A DNA stretch of 27,959 nucleotides from Sphingomonas sp. (GTDB lineage Bacteria; Pseudomonadota; Alphaproteobacteria; Sphingomonadales; Sphingomonadaceae), in NCBI GenBank assembly GCA_025981625.1, contig JAICXF010000022.1:1-27959 (forward strand). The letters are read 5' to 3'. This document shows, piece after piece, positions 6,418 to 14,943 of this stretch. Positions within the stretch are counted from its first letter, which is position 1. Each line of letters starts with the position of its first letter. The notes below the pieces were generated by a model. The model did not search any database, had not been told where the DNA came from, and worked only from the letters and a program-made list of their open reading frames with translations. A program made the position numbers and the translations under genes.

Positions 6418-7227
6418 ATGCGTCAACTGTCGATCTCGGAAGCGTGGGAGCAGACCAAGGCCATCGTCGCTCGCGAGGGCAAGCTTCTGGCGGCCGTGGC
6501 GCTGGCGCTGATCGTCCTGCCGCAGGTAGTGCTGGCGGTGGTCGGTCCGCCGGTCGATGTGCAGGCGACCGTAATTTCGCGCATCTTGTACATCGCCGCG
6601 ATCCTGTTGGGCTTTGTCGCTCAGATTGCCCTCAATCGCCTGGCAGTAGGGCCATCGGTGACGGTCGCAGACGCGATCCGGCAGGGCCTCGTTCGCCTCA
6701 TCTCGCTGTTCGCTGCCCTGATCCTGGTGATGATCGGATTGCTGGTAATCGCGGTACTGCTCGCGATGGTCCTCGGCGCTGCCAAGCTCATCGCCTTGCC
6801 GGCCGCGGGGCAGGCTCCGCCGGCATCCTTCGTCGCTTTCCTGCTGCTGCTGACGGTGCTGATCTTCGCCATCTTCCAGCTCGTCTTCCCACTCGCCGCG
6901 GTCGAGACGGGCAACCCGGTCCGGCTGCTGACGAGGAGCTGGGAACTGGGGCGCGGTCATTATCTGCGGCTGCTCGGCTTCATCGTGATCGTGTTCGTCG
7001 GCGTCGGCATCATCGCCGCGATCAACGAGTTCGCGATCGGGAGCGTGATCCTGCTCGCGCTTGGCCGGCCTAGCCCAGGCACCCTGTCGGCGCTGCTGCT
7101 GGGCCTCGTCGGCGGCGCGATCCAGGCGGCGTTCACGGTCGTCGCCGCCGTGATGCTTGCGCGAATCTATGTCCAGCTCGCGGGTCGCGGCCAGGTTCAG
7201 GCGGGGGTTCCGAGCAGCGGTACCTGA
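6418..7227 (+). CDS. Multi-pass membrane protein (GDPD-membrane-domain-like)
   Basis: A 269-residue protein with about six hydrophobic segments (roughly residues 23-43, 55-75, 91-120, 135-160, 180-203 and 222-247). The N-terminus [24 protein letters not shown] is soluble. The loop between segments 4 and 5, with [26 protein letters not shown], resembles the repeated substrate-side loops of the glycerophosphoryl diester phosphodiesterase membrane domain, the label usually given to such sphingomonad proteins. No catalytic phosphodiesterase part is present, so enzymatic function should not be assumed. GAAGGGA lies about 12 nt upstream of ATG 6418. Its 3' end overlaps the convergent GNAT gene by 31 nt. 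Confidence 0.75.
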   Translation: MRQLSISEAWEQTKAIVAREGKLLAAVALALIVLPQVVLAVVGPPVDVQATVISRILYIAAILLGFVAQIALNRLAVGPSVTVADAIRQGLVRLISLFAALILVMIGLLVIAVLLAMVLGAAKLIALPAAGQAPPASFVAFLLLLTVLIFAIFQLVFPLAAVETGNPVRLLTRSWELGRGHYLRLLGFIVIVFVGVGIIAAINEFAIGSVILLALGRPSPGTLSALLLGLVGGAIQAAFTVVAAVMLARIYVQLAGRGQVQAGVPSSGT

Positions 7228-7792
7228 GGGGCGCAGTCCTTCGGCAGGATGCCGAGCAGCCGAGGGTCGGGGAAGCGCTCGATGGCTCGTTTGAAGAGAG
7301 TGAAGCCCGCGCGCCGATAGGCGGACAGCGCCGCCGGGTGGTCCAGCGAGCAGGTGTGAACATGCACGCGCGTCACGCCTTCGCGCCATGCCCGGCTGAC
7401 CGCCTCGGCCAGCAACCAGCGGCCGTGGCCCTTGCCTGCGAGCTCCGGCGCCAGCCCGAGGAACGCAAGCTCGCATTCGCCATGCTCGCGGAAGTCGAGC
7501 TCGAGCATTCCGCAATGACGGCCTTGCTCGTCCTCGACAGCGTAGAGTTCGACGCCTTCGTGCTGGATGATGGCTGCGAGCGTCGCATCGTCCATCGCGA
7601 GCCGTGAGAACCACAGCCACGGCGCGCCGACGAGGCGGAACAGCGCGCGATAGTATCGGGCGCGGGTGCGGGGATGCGCTGCAAGCTGAGCGGCGAATGG
7701 GGAATGTCGACGAGCGGCCGTTCGCGCATTTCGAGGAAGGTGACGACGGCCGCGAGGTCGCCCGAAGCAACCGCTTCGTAACTCACTTCCAC
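7197..7792 (-). pseudogene. GNAT family N-acetyltransferase with an apparent frameshift
   Basis: Two overlapping minus-strand frames form one acetyltransferase. The N-terminal part (GTG 7792, VEVSYEAVASGDLAAVVTFL and onward to about IPHSP) is in one frame. The rest continues in another frame as AQLAAHPRTRARYYRALFR, then the GNAT core ending at 7197. The core has the acetyl-CoA loop region GLAPELAGKGHGRWLL and the late motif ALSAYRRAGFTLFKR. Inserting one base around 7691-7694 (minus-strand CATTCGCCGCTC) would restore a single protein of about 198 aa. GTG 7792 overlaps the hemF end by 10 nt, as expected for a second gene of an operon. It may be a real recent mutation or a sequencing error. If only the downstream frame is translated, a 132-aa protein from ATG 7595 would lack the N-terminal part. 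Confidence 0.75.
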
Positions 7793-8625
7793 TTTGCCAA
7801 TGGCGGGAGGCTCATCAGGATGGCATCGATGTTGCCGCCGGTCTTCAGGCCGAAGAGCGTGCCGCGGTCGTAGAGCAGGTTGAACTCGACGTAGCGTCCG
7901 CGAAAGGTGAGGAGCCGGTCCATGTCTTCGTCGGTGAACGGCGTCTCCATCTGCCTTCGGACGATCTGCGGGAAGATGTCGAGGAATGCCTCACCGACGT
8001 CGCGCGTGAAGGCGAAATGCTCGTCGAAATGGCCCTCGAGGTGGTCGTAAAAGATGCCGCCGACCCCGCGCGCCACGCCGCGATGGGGGAGCCAGACATA
8101 TTCGTCGGCCCATTTCGAAAAGCGCGGATAAAAGGTCGGGTCGTGCGCGGCGCAGGCGGCGCGGAGCCGCGCGTGGAAGGCCTCGGTGTCGTCAGCATAA
8201 GGGATTGCCGGATTGAGATCGGCGCCGCCGCCAAACCAGCGCCTGGTGGTCGTCAGGAACCGGGTGTTCATATGCACCGCCGGCACATGCGGGTTGGCCA
8301 TGTGCGCGACGAGGCTGATCCCGGTGGCGAAGAAGCTCGGGTCCTCGTCCGCCCCAGGGATGCTCCTGGCGAATTCCGGGCTGAAGGCGCCGCCGACGGT
8401 CGACACGTTGACTCCGACCTTTTCGAACACCTTCCCGTCCAGCTGACCGCGAACTCCGCCGCCGCCCGGTTCGCCGCTCGCGTCGGTTCTGCTCCAGGGG
8501 GTGTAGACGAAGGCAGCGTCGGAACCGGCCTCGCGCTCGATTTCCTCGAACGCCGTGCAGATCCGGTCCCTCAGCGCTTCAAACCAGTCGCGCGCGGCCT
8601 GCTGCTGATCGTCGAGCGGAAGCAT
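7783..8625 (-). CDS. hemF: Oxygen-dependent coproporphyrinogen III oxidase
   Basis: HemF uses oxygen to decarboxylate two propionate side chains of coproporphyrinogen III to protoporphyrinogen IX in heme synthesis; it is cytoplasmic. The signature is clear: RTDASGEPGGGGVRGQLDGKVFEKVGVN near the N-terminus, HMNTRFL, WFGGGADLNPAIPY, GVGGIFYDHL and, near the C-terminus, RGRYVEFNLLYDRGTLFGLKTGGNIDAILMSLPP. Length (280 aa) is typical. Start ATG 8625 gives the usual N-terminus without extension. The GNAT gene follows with a 10-nt overlap. Presence of the aerobic enzyme fits an aerobic organism. Confidence 0.96.
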   Translation of the reverse strand: MLPLDDQQQAARDWFEALRDRICTAFEEIEREAGSDAAFVYTPWSRTDASGEPGGGGVRGQLDGKVFEKVGVNVSTVGGAFSPEFARSIPGADEDPSFFATGISLVAHMANPHVPAVHMNTRFLTTTRRWFGGGADLNPAIPYADDTEAFHARLRAACAAHDPTFYPRFSKWADEYVWLPHRGVARGVGGIFYDHLEGHFDEHFAFTRDVGEAFLDIFPQIVRRQMETPFTDEDMDRLLTFRGRYVEFNLLYDRGTLFGLKTGGNIDAILMSLPPLAKWK

Positions 8626-8669
8626 GCGGGCTATTTGCGTCCTCCGCCCGCAGACGCAAGCACCGCTTA

Positions 8670-8688
8670 TGACAGCTTTGTAATGTCA
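8670..8688. promoter_or_regulatory. TGACA-N9-TGTCA inverted repeat upstream of hemF (candidate site)
   Basis: TGACA (8670-8674) and TGTCA (8684-8688) face each other 45 nt upstream of the hemF start. Read on the minus strand this also gives CTGACAT and CTGTCAT as direct repeats 7 nt apart. CTGTCAT is a Pho-box half-site, but the Pho box spaces them by 4, so a PhoB site is doubtful. Confidence 0.2.
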
Positions 8689-8785
8689 GCATAAATCCAC
8701 GGTTCACTGGCGGCTGTGCAAGCGAGGTCACCACAGGAGTGGGTAATCCGCGCCAGGCGCGGCATAATCGAAGGAATTCGAGGGC

Positions 8786-9246
8786 ATGAACAAGTTTCTC
8801 GTCACCGTCGCGCTTGGCGCGATCGCAGTTTCGGCCGGGGCGGCGGCACAGGCGCCGGGCGGCGGCCGCGGGCAGCGCGACCAGACCCGGGCAGAGGTGC
8901 AGCAGCGCGCCGATATGTTCTTCCAGATGATGGACGCCAATCACGACGGCACCGTGACCAAGGCCGAAGCGCAGCAGGCGTTGACGAGCTTCGGGGCGGC
9001 GGACGCGGGCGCGGGCGCCGGTGCATCGCCGGGCCGGATGGGAATGATGCAGCGGATGGTCGATCGGCTGTTCGCCACCACCCCGTCCGTCACGCAGCAG
9101 CAGCTCGAAGCGCTGATGCTCGCCCGTTTCGACGCTCAGGACCTCAACCACGACGGGACGGTAACGGCGGCGGAGCGTGAGCAGTCGCGTGCGGCTCGAG
9201 GCGGAGCGGCCGCGGCACCAGCCGGCACGACTACGCCAACGCAGGC

Positions 9247-9253
<7 letters not shown>
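8786..9253 (+). CDS. Exported EF-hand calcium-binding protein
   Basis: A 155-residue protein with a signal peptide (MNKFLVTVALGAIAVSAGAAAQA, cleavage probably after an Ala near residue 21). It has two canonical EF-hand loops, DANHDGTVTKAE in the first half and DLNHDGTVTAAE near the C-terminus; both keep Asp at 1 and 5, Asn at 3, Gly at 6 and Glu at 12. Between them lies an Ala/Gly/Met-rich helical linker, and the tail is Ala/Thr/Pro-rich and probably disordered. It should bind calcium in the periplasm; partner and role are unknown. GAGGGC lies directly before ATG 8786. Its end overlaps the convergent XRE gene by 7 nt. Confidence 0.88.
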
Positions 9254-9830
<577 letters not shown>

Positions 9831-9880
9831 CTAATGCCGAAGTTCCGCCGAAGTTGGAAGGCGCTCGAAGCGCGTGCGCG

Positions 9881-10270
9881 TCAGGCCTTTGGCGGAAGGA
9901 AGCGGCCGGCGACCTCGCGGGCGAGGCGCGCCGGACGCTGGGTGGCGGCGTCGAGGCAGCACCAGCAGCTCTGGATTTCGCTCAGCACGTCCTCTCCGCG
10001 GCGCAGCACGGTGCGGAAAAAGGCGCGGGCGCCCTCGACCTTTTCCGCAATGACTTCGGCAACGACGGTGTCCTGCAGGAAGGTCGGCCGCAAATAGGTG
10101 ATCTCATGCTTGAGCGCGACCCACAGGTGGCGTGCGACGGCGTCGGGCGGAGCAACGCTCTGCCAATAGTCGACGACCGCCTCCTGCACCCATTTGAGGT
10201 ATGCCGCATTGTTGACATGACCCATGTCGTCGATGTCGCCTGGGTCGATCGCGACAGAATGCCGGAACAT
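9881..10270 (-). CDS. Acyl-CoA thioesterase, hotdog fold (4HBT/YbgC-like)
   Basis: A 129-residue single hotdog-domain protein. The conserved start is FRHSVAIDPGDIDDMGHVNNAAYLKWVQEA; the D-x3-GHVNNA-Y-L motif carries the active-site Asp/Asn region of 4-hydroxybenzoyl-CoA thioesterase-like enzymes. It should hydrolyse an acyl-CoA in the cytoplasm; the chain is unknown. ATG 10270 is preferred over the upstream in-frame start at 10300 because the homology begins directly after it. A perfect 14-bp palindrome 45 nt upstream is a likely operator. The gene precedes glnB by 83 nt on the same strand and could be transcribed with it. Confidence 0.85.
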   Translation of the reverse strand: MFRHSVAIDPGDIDDMGHVNNAAYLKWVQEAVVDYWQSVAPPDAVARHLWVALKHEITYLRPTFLQDTVVAEVIAEKVEGARAFFRTVLRRGEDVLSEIQSCWCCLDAATQRPARLAREVAGRFLPPKA

Positions 10271-10314
10271 CGGTGAAACGCCTCGAATCAAAGCCCGCAC
10301 AGGCTCTCACTCGC

Positions 10315-10328
10315 TGACACGAGTGTCA
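10315..10328. promoter_or_regulatory. Palindromic operator candidate TGACACGAGTGTCA
   Basis: A perfect inverted repeat TGACAC-GA-GTGTCA. On the minus strand it reads TTGACACTCGTGTCA, so a -35-like TTGACA lies within it. Location and symmetry suit a TetR- or GntR-type repressor of the thioesterase gene downstream; no such regulator is next to it. Confidence 0.5.
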
Positions 10329-10362
10329 ATAAGGTAGGTGCTCGGGCGAGCCTTCCGGCGCC

Positions 10363-13300
10363 TCAACTCGCCGTGACTTCCTTCACATTGTCGTCGCTGT
10401 TGCGATCGATGTAGAAATTATACGGGTCGACTCCGGCGAAGGTCGGCTTGCGCGCGGTGTGGACGGTGATCCGCTGAGTGCCGCTGCGGACCGGCTGGCG
10501 CCGCATCACGATGACGTTGCTCGACGAGAAGTCGCCGAGGCCCGGGCGCGCGGTGAACACGCCGATTTCGATCGGTTCGGCGAGCTTGGCCCTGGTCTCG
10601 TTGCCCTTGCCGTCGGCGTAGAACTTGTCCGCCTTCACCGTCAGCGTCGTCGTCCAGCCGGTCGCATCCTTCCTGGTCGACGCGTCGGTGACCTTGAGAT
10701 CGTAGAGCGTGATCCGGGTGAACAGATCGTCGATCAACTGCTGCTGCTCGGGCGTCTTCGCTTCCTTGCGGAACTCGGCGATGAGATCGAGCGAACGGGG
10801 GTAGGGCGGTCCCTTGAAGCGCCACTTCGCGTCGAACCGGGCGAGCGCGCGGTCGACCGCATCTTCTCCAAGCCGCTCCTGGAGCAGGTACATGACCAGC
10901 GCCCCCTTGCGGTAGTGGATGTACTGCTGATTCTCGACCCGCTCCAGCGGTACCTCCTCCACCGCCTCGCCCTTGCGGCTCTGCAGGTAATTATCGAGCT
11001 CATACTTCAGGAAGCGGCGGATTTTGTCCGGGCCGTACATGTGCTTCATCACCATCAGCGCCGAATATTGGGCGAGTGTCTCGCTCAGCATCGTCGCGCC
11101 CTGCATGTCGGCGCCGATCACCTGGTGCGCCCAATATTGGTGCGACATCTCGTGGGCGACGACATAGGTCGTAAAGTCGATCTTGGTCGGGTCGTCGGAC
11201 TTGGCGTTGAAGCCGATCGTTTCCGAATAGGGCATGGTCCCCGCGAACGCCTGCGCGAAGCTGGCGTAGCCGGGGAACTCGACGATGCGCGCATAGGGGA
11301 ACTGGTACGGTCCGTAATTGGTGCGGTAGTAATCGAGCGCCGCACTGGTCGCGCGGAGCATCTTCAGCACGTTCCAGTCGTGCCCGGCGTGATAATAGAC
11401 GGACTCCCTGACGCCGTTGTGGAGGACCGAGGCGACCCGATACTTGGCGGACTGGATCGAGAAGAAATTGAGGATCGGCGCGGTGCTGACGAAATGCGCG
11501 GTGCGCCGGCCGTTGCGCGTGACATCGGACACGCGGGCGCCGGGCGCGATCGGCGTCTGGTCGGCATCCGTGCTCAAGGTGATGTCGGCGGTGACCCAGC
11601 CCGAACCGATATAGTTGCGGCCGGTCGCCGAGAGGTCCTCAAGCTTCGGGGAACGCAGTTCGGGCGGCAGGTGCTGGCGCCTGCGCTTGGCGCGGTCCTG
11701 GAGCAGCCCTTGGCGGCTCATGCCGATCGCGGGCGCGAATTCGCTGTTGTTGGCGAAGGTGCCGTTCTCGATGATGTCGGTCGCGGGCTTGAACGCCCGG
11801 AACCCGCGCCGCCACAGCCGCGACTTGAAGGTCAGCGCGGTTCGTGCCCCGGGAGCAAGCGGCGCATCGAAGCGGTAGATCCGATAGCCGAACTTCTTGT
11901 CGTCGGAGGCGAGGCGGGCGCCGGCGACATCAAGGGCCAGCCATTCGAGGTCGGGATTGAGCTTCCGGACGTGGATTTCGCTAAGCGGCGCATTGGTCTT
12001 GTTGACGAGATCGTAGCGCCCGTCGGTGACCAGCATCCGCTGGCTGGGATATAGCTGCACATTGAGCGTGACGGCGGTGATCGCCGGCTGCGGCAAATGC
12101 TCGTACTTCAGATATTTGCGCTCGTAATCGGCGCTGAACTTCTCCTCCTGGTCACTGGTCTGGTAGCGGTTGAGGACCTTGAAGTTGTAATAAGCGTAGG
12201 CGCCCGTCGCGGTCATCGCCGCGGCCGACACGGCGACGATGGCGATCACGGGGGCGCTGAGGCCCGTCCGCAGGCGACCCAGGCGGCTGCGTAGCGCGAG
12301 GTCGGTGCCGCGGGGCCAGATCAGGTGCGCAATGACGACCAGGATCGCGGCGAAGCACAGCCAGTAGAAGAGCAGGACCGCCTCGCCTTTCCAGAAGTTG
12401 CCCGCGCCCATGAAGTCACTGAGCGGCACGCTGGGACTGGCGCCGTAAGTGTACAGCGGGTCCGAATAGCCCATGTTGTCGAGGAAGATGCCCGCGACAA
12501 ACCAGACAAAGAGCAGGCCCCAGCCGACATATTTGTTGGGGCTCAGCACCTGGAAGAAGACCGCGATCACGGCGATCAGGAGCCCGTTGATGGCCGCCGG
12601 AAACAGGAACCAGCCGACATATTGCGCCAGGCCGATCTCATGGGCGCCTTCGACGAGCTGGTAGAAGATGCCGGTGGCCATGGCCGCGAGGTTGACGACG
12701 AGCAGGACCGCGAAGATCGCAAGGATCTTCGGCACGGTCATCACCCATGCCGGCAGCGGCGTGGAATCGATCAGCTCGTTCATCTTGCGGTCGCGTTCGC
12801 GCCAGACCAGCTCGCCGCCGTAGAATGCGGCGATCATCAGGGTGACGATGGCGAATCCGCCACGGACGCCGCCCACGACCGCCGCCAGCGTCGGATGGTT
12901 GCTCGTCCCGTAAGCCGAGGGAACGAGCCAAAGATAGGCGGCCGTGTTGCCGATACCGAAAAGGGTGATGACGAGCGTTCCGGGGCTGGTCAGGACCATC
13001 CGCATCTCGATCCGCAAACGGATCATGAACTGCTCGTAGCGTGAGGGCTTCAGGTCGCGTGCGACGACGCCTTGGCCGTCCAGCGCCGGCGGCACCGCGG
13101 TTATTCGCGCGGCTTTGGCGTCGCGCCTGGCGAGCCTTCGAAGGCGCCGCCTGGACGGGGCGCGCTCGGTCAGCGTGAATCGCCACAGGGTGAAGCCGAG
13201 CAGGAGCAGCGCGAGCAGGACGCAGAAGATGCGGTTGAACAGCAGGGTACCGCTGAGGTCCACCAGCCGCGTGTTCATCTCCGCCTGGGTCCAGTAGCGC

Positions 13301-13956
13301 GTGGCTTCGCGCAACGCTCCCGTTCCGAGCGGCTCGAAGCGGGCGAAGACGTCGCGATACTCGATCTTCTGGCCGATGACGCTGGAGGCGAGATAGCCCA
13401 TCACGATGCCGACGGCGGCGATATAGGCGGCCATCATTGATCGCAGCACGGTCGCCACCGCGAACAGGGCGGCGCAGGTCAGCAGGATATTGGGGATCGC
13501 GAAGACCGCGAAGTTCCAGGCGTAATAAGCAAGGTTCTGCGGGCCGACCGTCTCCGGATCGACCCACGGCATTGATGCTCCGCTGGCGATTCCGATCGGC
13601 ACGGCGAGATAGCCGAGCCATGCGACGATGAGGCCGCCAAGAAAGCGCCCGATGACGATCTGGCGTGCCGTCACGGAGGTCGCGCGGATGATCGGTGAGA
13701 AGCCGGTCGAATCGTCGCGGACGATCGCGTTGGCGACGAAGGCGGTGACGACGAACAAATAGAACAAGGTCAGGACAGCGGTTGCCACCGCGATCGCGTA
13801 GGGCGCGTTCTCATGGACGGCGCCGGGCGTTCCGATGCTGATGTTCTCGCTCGCCGCGATGCCGAAGCCGATGAGGAAGAATATCGCGATCGAAACCCAG
13901 AAGACCGGGTTGCGAAGCTGGTACCGGATTTCGAAGCCGGTGATCCCGAGGAGCAT
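10363..13956 (-). CDS. ABC-2 permease fused to periplasmic M1-family metallopeptidase
   Basis: A 1197-residue fusion. The N-terminal half (to about residue 595) has two ABC-2-type membrane blocks, about 6 and 7 hydrophobic segments, separated by a basic cytoplasmic loop (APSRRRLRRLARR). After the last segment, the C-terminal half (about 600-1197) resembles an M1 aminopeptidase: a beta-rich N-domain, then zinc ligands in HEMSH (His935, His939) and Glu959 of LSETLAQYSALMVMK. The spacing between His939 and Glu959 is 19 residues; classical M1 enzymes have 18, and I recall 19 in this fused family. Topology places the peptidase in the periplasm. Its ATPase is encoded just upstream (14-nt gap). Substrate is unknown; relatives are annotated 'ABC transporter permease/M1 family aminopeptidase'. 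It is intact, with no frameshift. Confidence 0.92.
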   Translation of the reverse strand: MLLGITGFEIRYQLRNPVFWVSIAIFFLIGFGIAASENISIGTPGAVHENAPYAIAVATAVLTLFYLFVVTAFVANAIVRDDSTGFSPIIRATSVTARQIVIGRFLGGLIVAWLGYLAVPIGIASGASMPWVDPETVGPQNLAYYAWNFAVFAIPNILLTCAALFAVATVLRSMMAAYIAAVGIVMGYLASSVIGQKIEYRDVFARFEPLGTGALREATRYWTQAEMNTRLVDLSGTLLFNRIFCVLLALLLLGFTLWRFTLTERAPSRRRLRRLARRDAKAARITAVPPALDGQGVVARDLKPSRYEQFMIRLRIEMRMVLTSPGTLVITLFGIGNTAAYLWLVPSAYGTSNHPTLAAVVGGVRGGFAIVTLMIAAFYGGELVWRERDRKMNELIDSTPLPAWVMTVPKILAIFAVLLVVNLAAMATGIFYQLVEGAHEIGLAQYVGWFLFPAAINGLLIAVIAVFFQVLSPNKYVGWGLLFVWFVAGIFLDNMGYSDPLYTYGASPSVPLSDFMGAGNFWKGEAVLLFYWLCFAAILVVIAHLIWPRGTDLALRSRLGRLRTGLSAPVIAIVAVSAAAMTATGAYAYYNFKVLNRYQTSDQEEKFSADYERKYLKYEHLPQPAITAVTLNVQLYPSQRMLVTDGRYDLVNKTNAPLSEIHVRKLNPDLEWLALDVAGARLASDDKKFGYRIYRFDAPLAPGARTALTFKSRLWRRGFRAFKPATDIIENGTFANNSEFAPAIGMSRQGLLQDRAKRRRQHLPPELRSPKLEDLSATGRNYIGSGWVTADITLSTDADQTPIAPGARVSDVTRNGRRTAHFVSTAPILNFFSIQSAKYRVASVLHNGVRESVYYHAGHDWNVLKMLRATSAALDYYRTNYGPYQFPYARIVEFPGYASFAQAFAGTMPYSETIGFNAKSDDPTKIDFTTYVVAHEMSHQYWAHQVIGADMQGATMLSETLAQYSALMVMKHMYGPDKIRRFLKYELDNYLQSRKGEAVEEVPLERVENQQYIHYRKGALVMYLLQERLGEDAVDRALARFDAKWRFKGPPYPRSLDLIAEFRKEAKTPEQQQLIDDLFTRITLYDLKVTDASTRKDATGWTTTLTVKADKFYADGKGNETRAKLAEPIEIGVFTARPGLGDFSSSNVIVMRRQPVRSGTQRITVHTARKPTFAGVDPYNFYIDRNSDDNVKEVTAS

Positions 13957-13970
13957 GGTCCTGCCCTCCC

Positions 13971-14846
13971 TCAGGCCGCGCGGCGGAGGGTCGAGAGAGT
14001 CGAGAAATAGACGTCCTCAAGGCCGCCTTCGACGGGATCGAACCCCTCGGGCTGCTTGTCGGAAAGAACGTGGACCACCGAATTTCCGGCGAAGAGGCGG
14101 CTGGAGATGACGTCGTAGCGGGCCTGGTAATCCTCCAGCTCGGTCCGGTTGATGGTCTTCTTCCAGATCTTGCCGCGGGTCGCCGCAATCAGGTCGGTGG
14201 GTTTGCCTTCGAGCTGAACCTTGCCGTTGGCGAGGACCGCCATGCGCGGGCAGAGGTCGGCGACGTCATCGACGATGTGGGTCGACAGGATCACGACGAC
14301 ATTGTCGCCGATGCCGGCCAGCAGGTTGAGGAACCGGTTGCGCTCTTCCGGGTCGAGGCCGGCGGTGGGCTCGTCGACGATGATCAGCTCGGGGCTGCCG
14401 ATCAGTGCCTGGGCGATGCCGAAGCGCTGCCTCATGCCGCCTGAAAAGCCCGCGATCGACCGGTTGCGGACGGCCCAGAGGTTGGTCTGCTCGAGCAACG
14501 TCTCGACCACCGAGCGGCGCTCCCTCGCGCCGGTGATGCCCTTCAGCACGGCGAGCTGGTCGAGCATCGCGTAGGCCGAGACGCGCGGATAGACGCCGAA
14601 ATCCTGCGGCAGATAGCCCAGCGTCTTGCGGAGCCGTTCGGGTTCGGCGAGCACGTCGATGTCCCCGAAGCTGATCGAGCCGGCGGTCGGCGCCTGGAGC
14701 GTGGCTACCGTCCGCATCAAGGTCGACTTGCCCGCGCCGTTCGGCCCGAGCAGCCCATACATGCCGCGCGGGATGGACAGGCTGACATCGTCGAGCGCGA
14801 CGGTGCCGTTGGCGTAGGTATGCGACAGGTTGGCGATTTCGAGCAT
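13971..14846 (-). CDS. ABC transporter ATP-binding protein
   Basis: A 291-residue ATPase, the energising subunit of the permease-peptidase that follows. Walker A is GPNGAGKST, the Q-loop lies in YLPQDFG, the signature is FSGGM, Walker B is LIIVDEPTAGLD and the switch His is in STHIVDDV. The segment after the ATPase core (about residues 220-291) is a family-specific tail. The frame is open upstream to 14897, but ATG 14846 gives the normal start MLEIANLSHTY; the 17 extra residues are unlike the family. The gap to the permease gene is 14 nt and no other ABC gene is nearby, so the two form a two-gene transporter (probably homodimeric in ATPase). Confidence 0.93.
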   Translation of the reverse strand: MLEIANLSHTYANGTVALDDVSLSIPRGMYGLLGPNGAGKSTLMRTVATLQAPTAGSISFGDIDVLAEPERLRKTLGYLPQDFGVYPRVSAYAMLDQLAVLKGITGARERRSVVETLLEQTNLWAVRNRSIAGFSGGMRQRFGIAQALIGSPELIIVDEPTAGLDPEERNRFLNLLAGIGDNVVVILSTHIVDDVADLCPRMAVLANGKVQLEGKPTDLIAATRGKIWKKTINRTELEDYQARYDVISSRLFAGNSVVHVLSDKQPEGFDPVEGGLEDVYFSTLSTLRRAA

Positions 14847-14943
14847 TGGTCCCCCCGGATTTGTCCAACTGATCAAGGGGGTGGTCGCCGCCGTCAAGTC
14901 GGCGCGGACGGCTTTTCGACGGGCCGACGAACGGCCGCCGCGA

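Noticed and set aside
5751..7073. 440-codon plus-strand ORF across lipB and the membrane protein gene
   Set aside because: Antisense to lipB, then out of frame in the membrane gene; both real genes have strong family features.
7373..7595. A separate gene for the downstream part of the GNAT only
   Set aside because: The upstream frame continues the same protein and overlaps hemF like an operon gene, so one frameshifted gene explains both better.
7683..7700. Programmed ribosomal frameshift in the GNAT gene
   Set aside because: No slippery heptamer, pseudoknot or strong hairpin is visible at the shift; loss of one base is simpler.
10459..12054. 531-codon plus-strand ORF opposite the permease-peptidase gene
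   Set aside because: It is the antisense frame of a GC-rich gene; the composition (Arg/Glu/Leu/Val-rich, no domain) is typical of a shadow, while the opposite strand encodes a complete M1 enzyme.
12325..13044. 239-codon plus-strand ORF with many charged residues
   Set aside because: Antisense shadow of the permease membrane segments; charged composition mirrors the hydrophobic sense strand.
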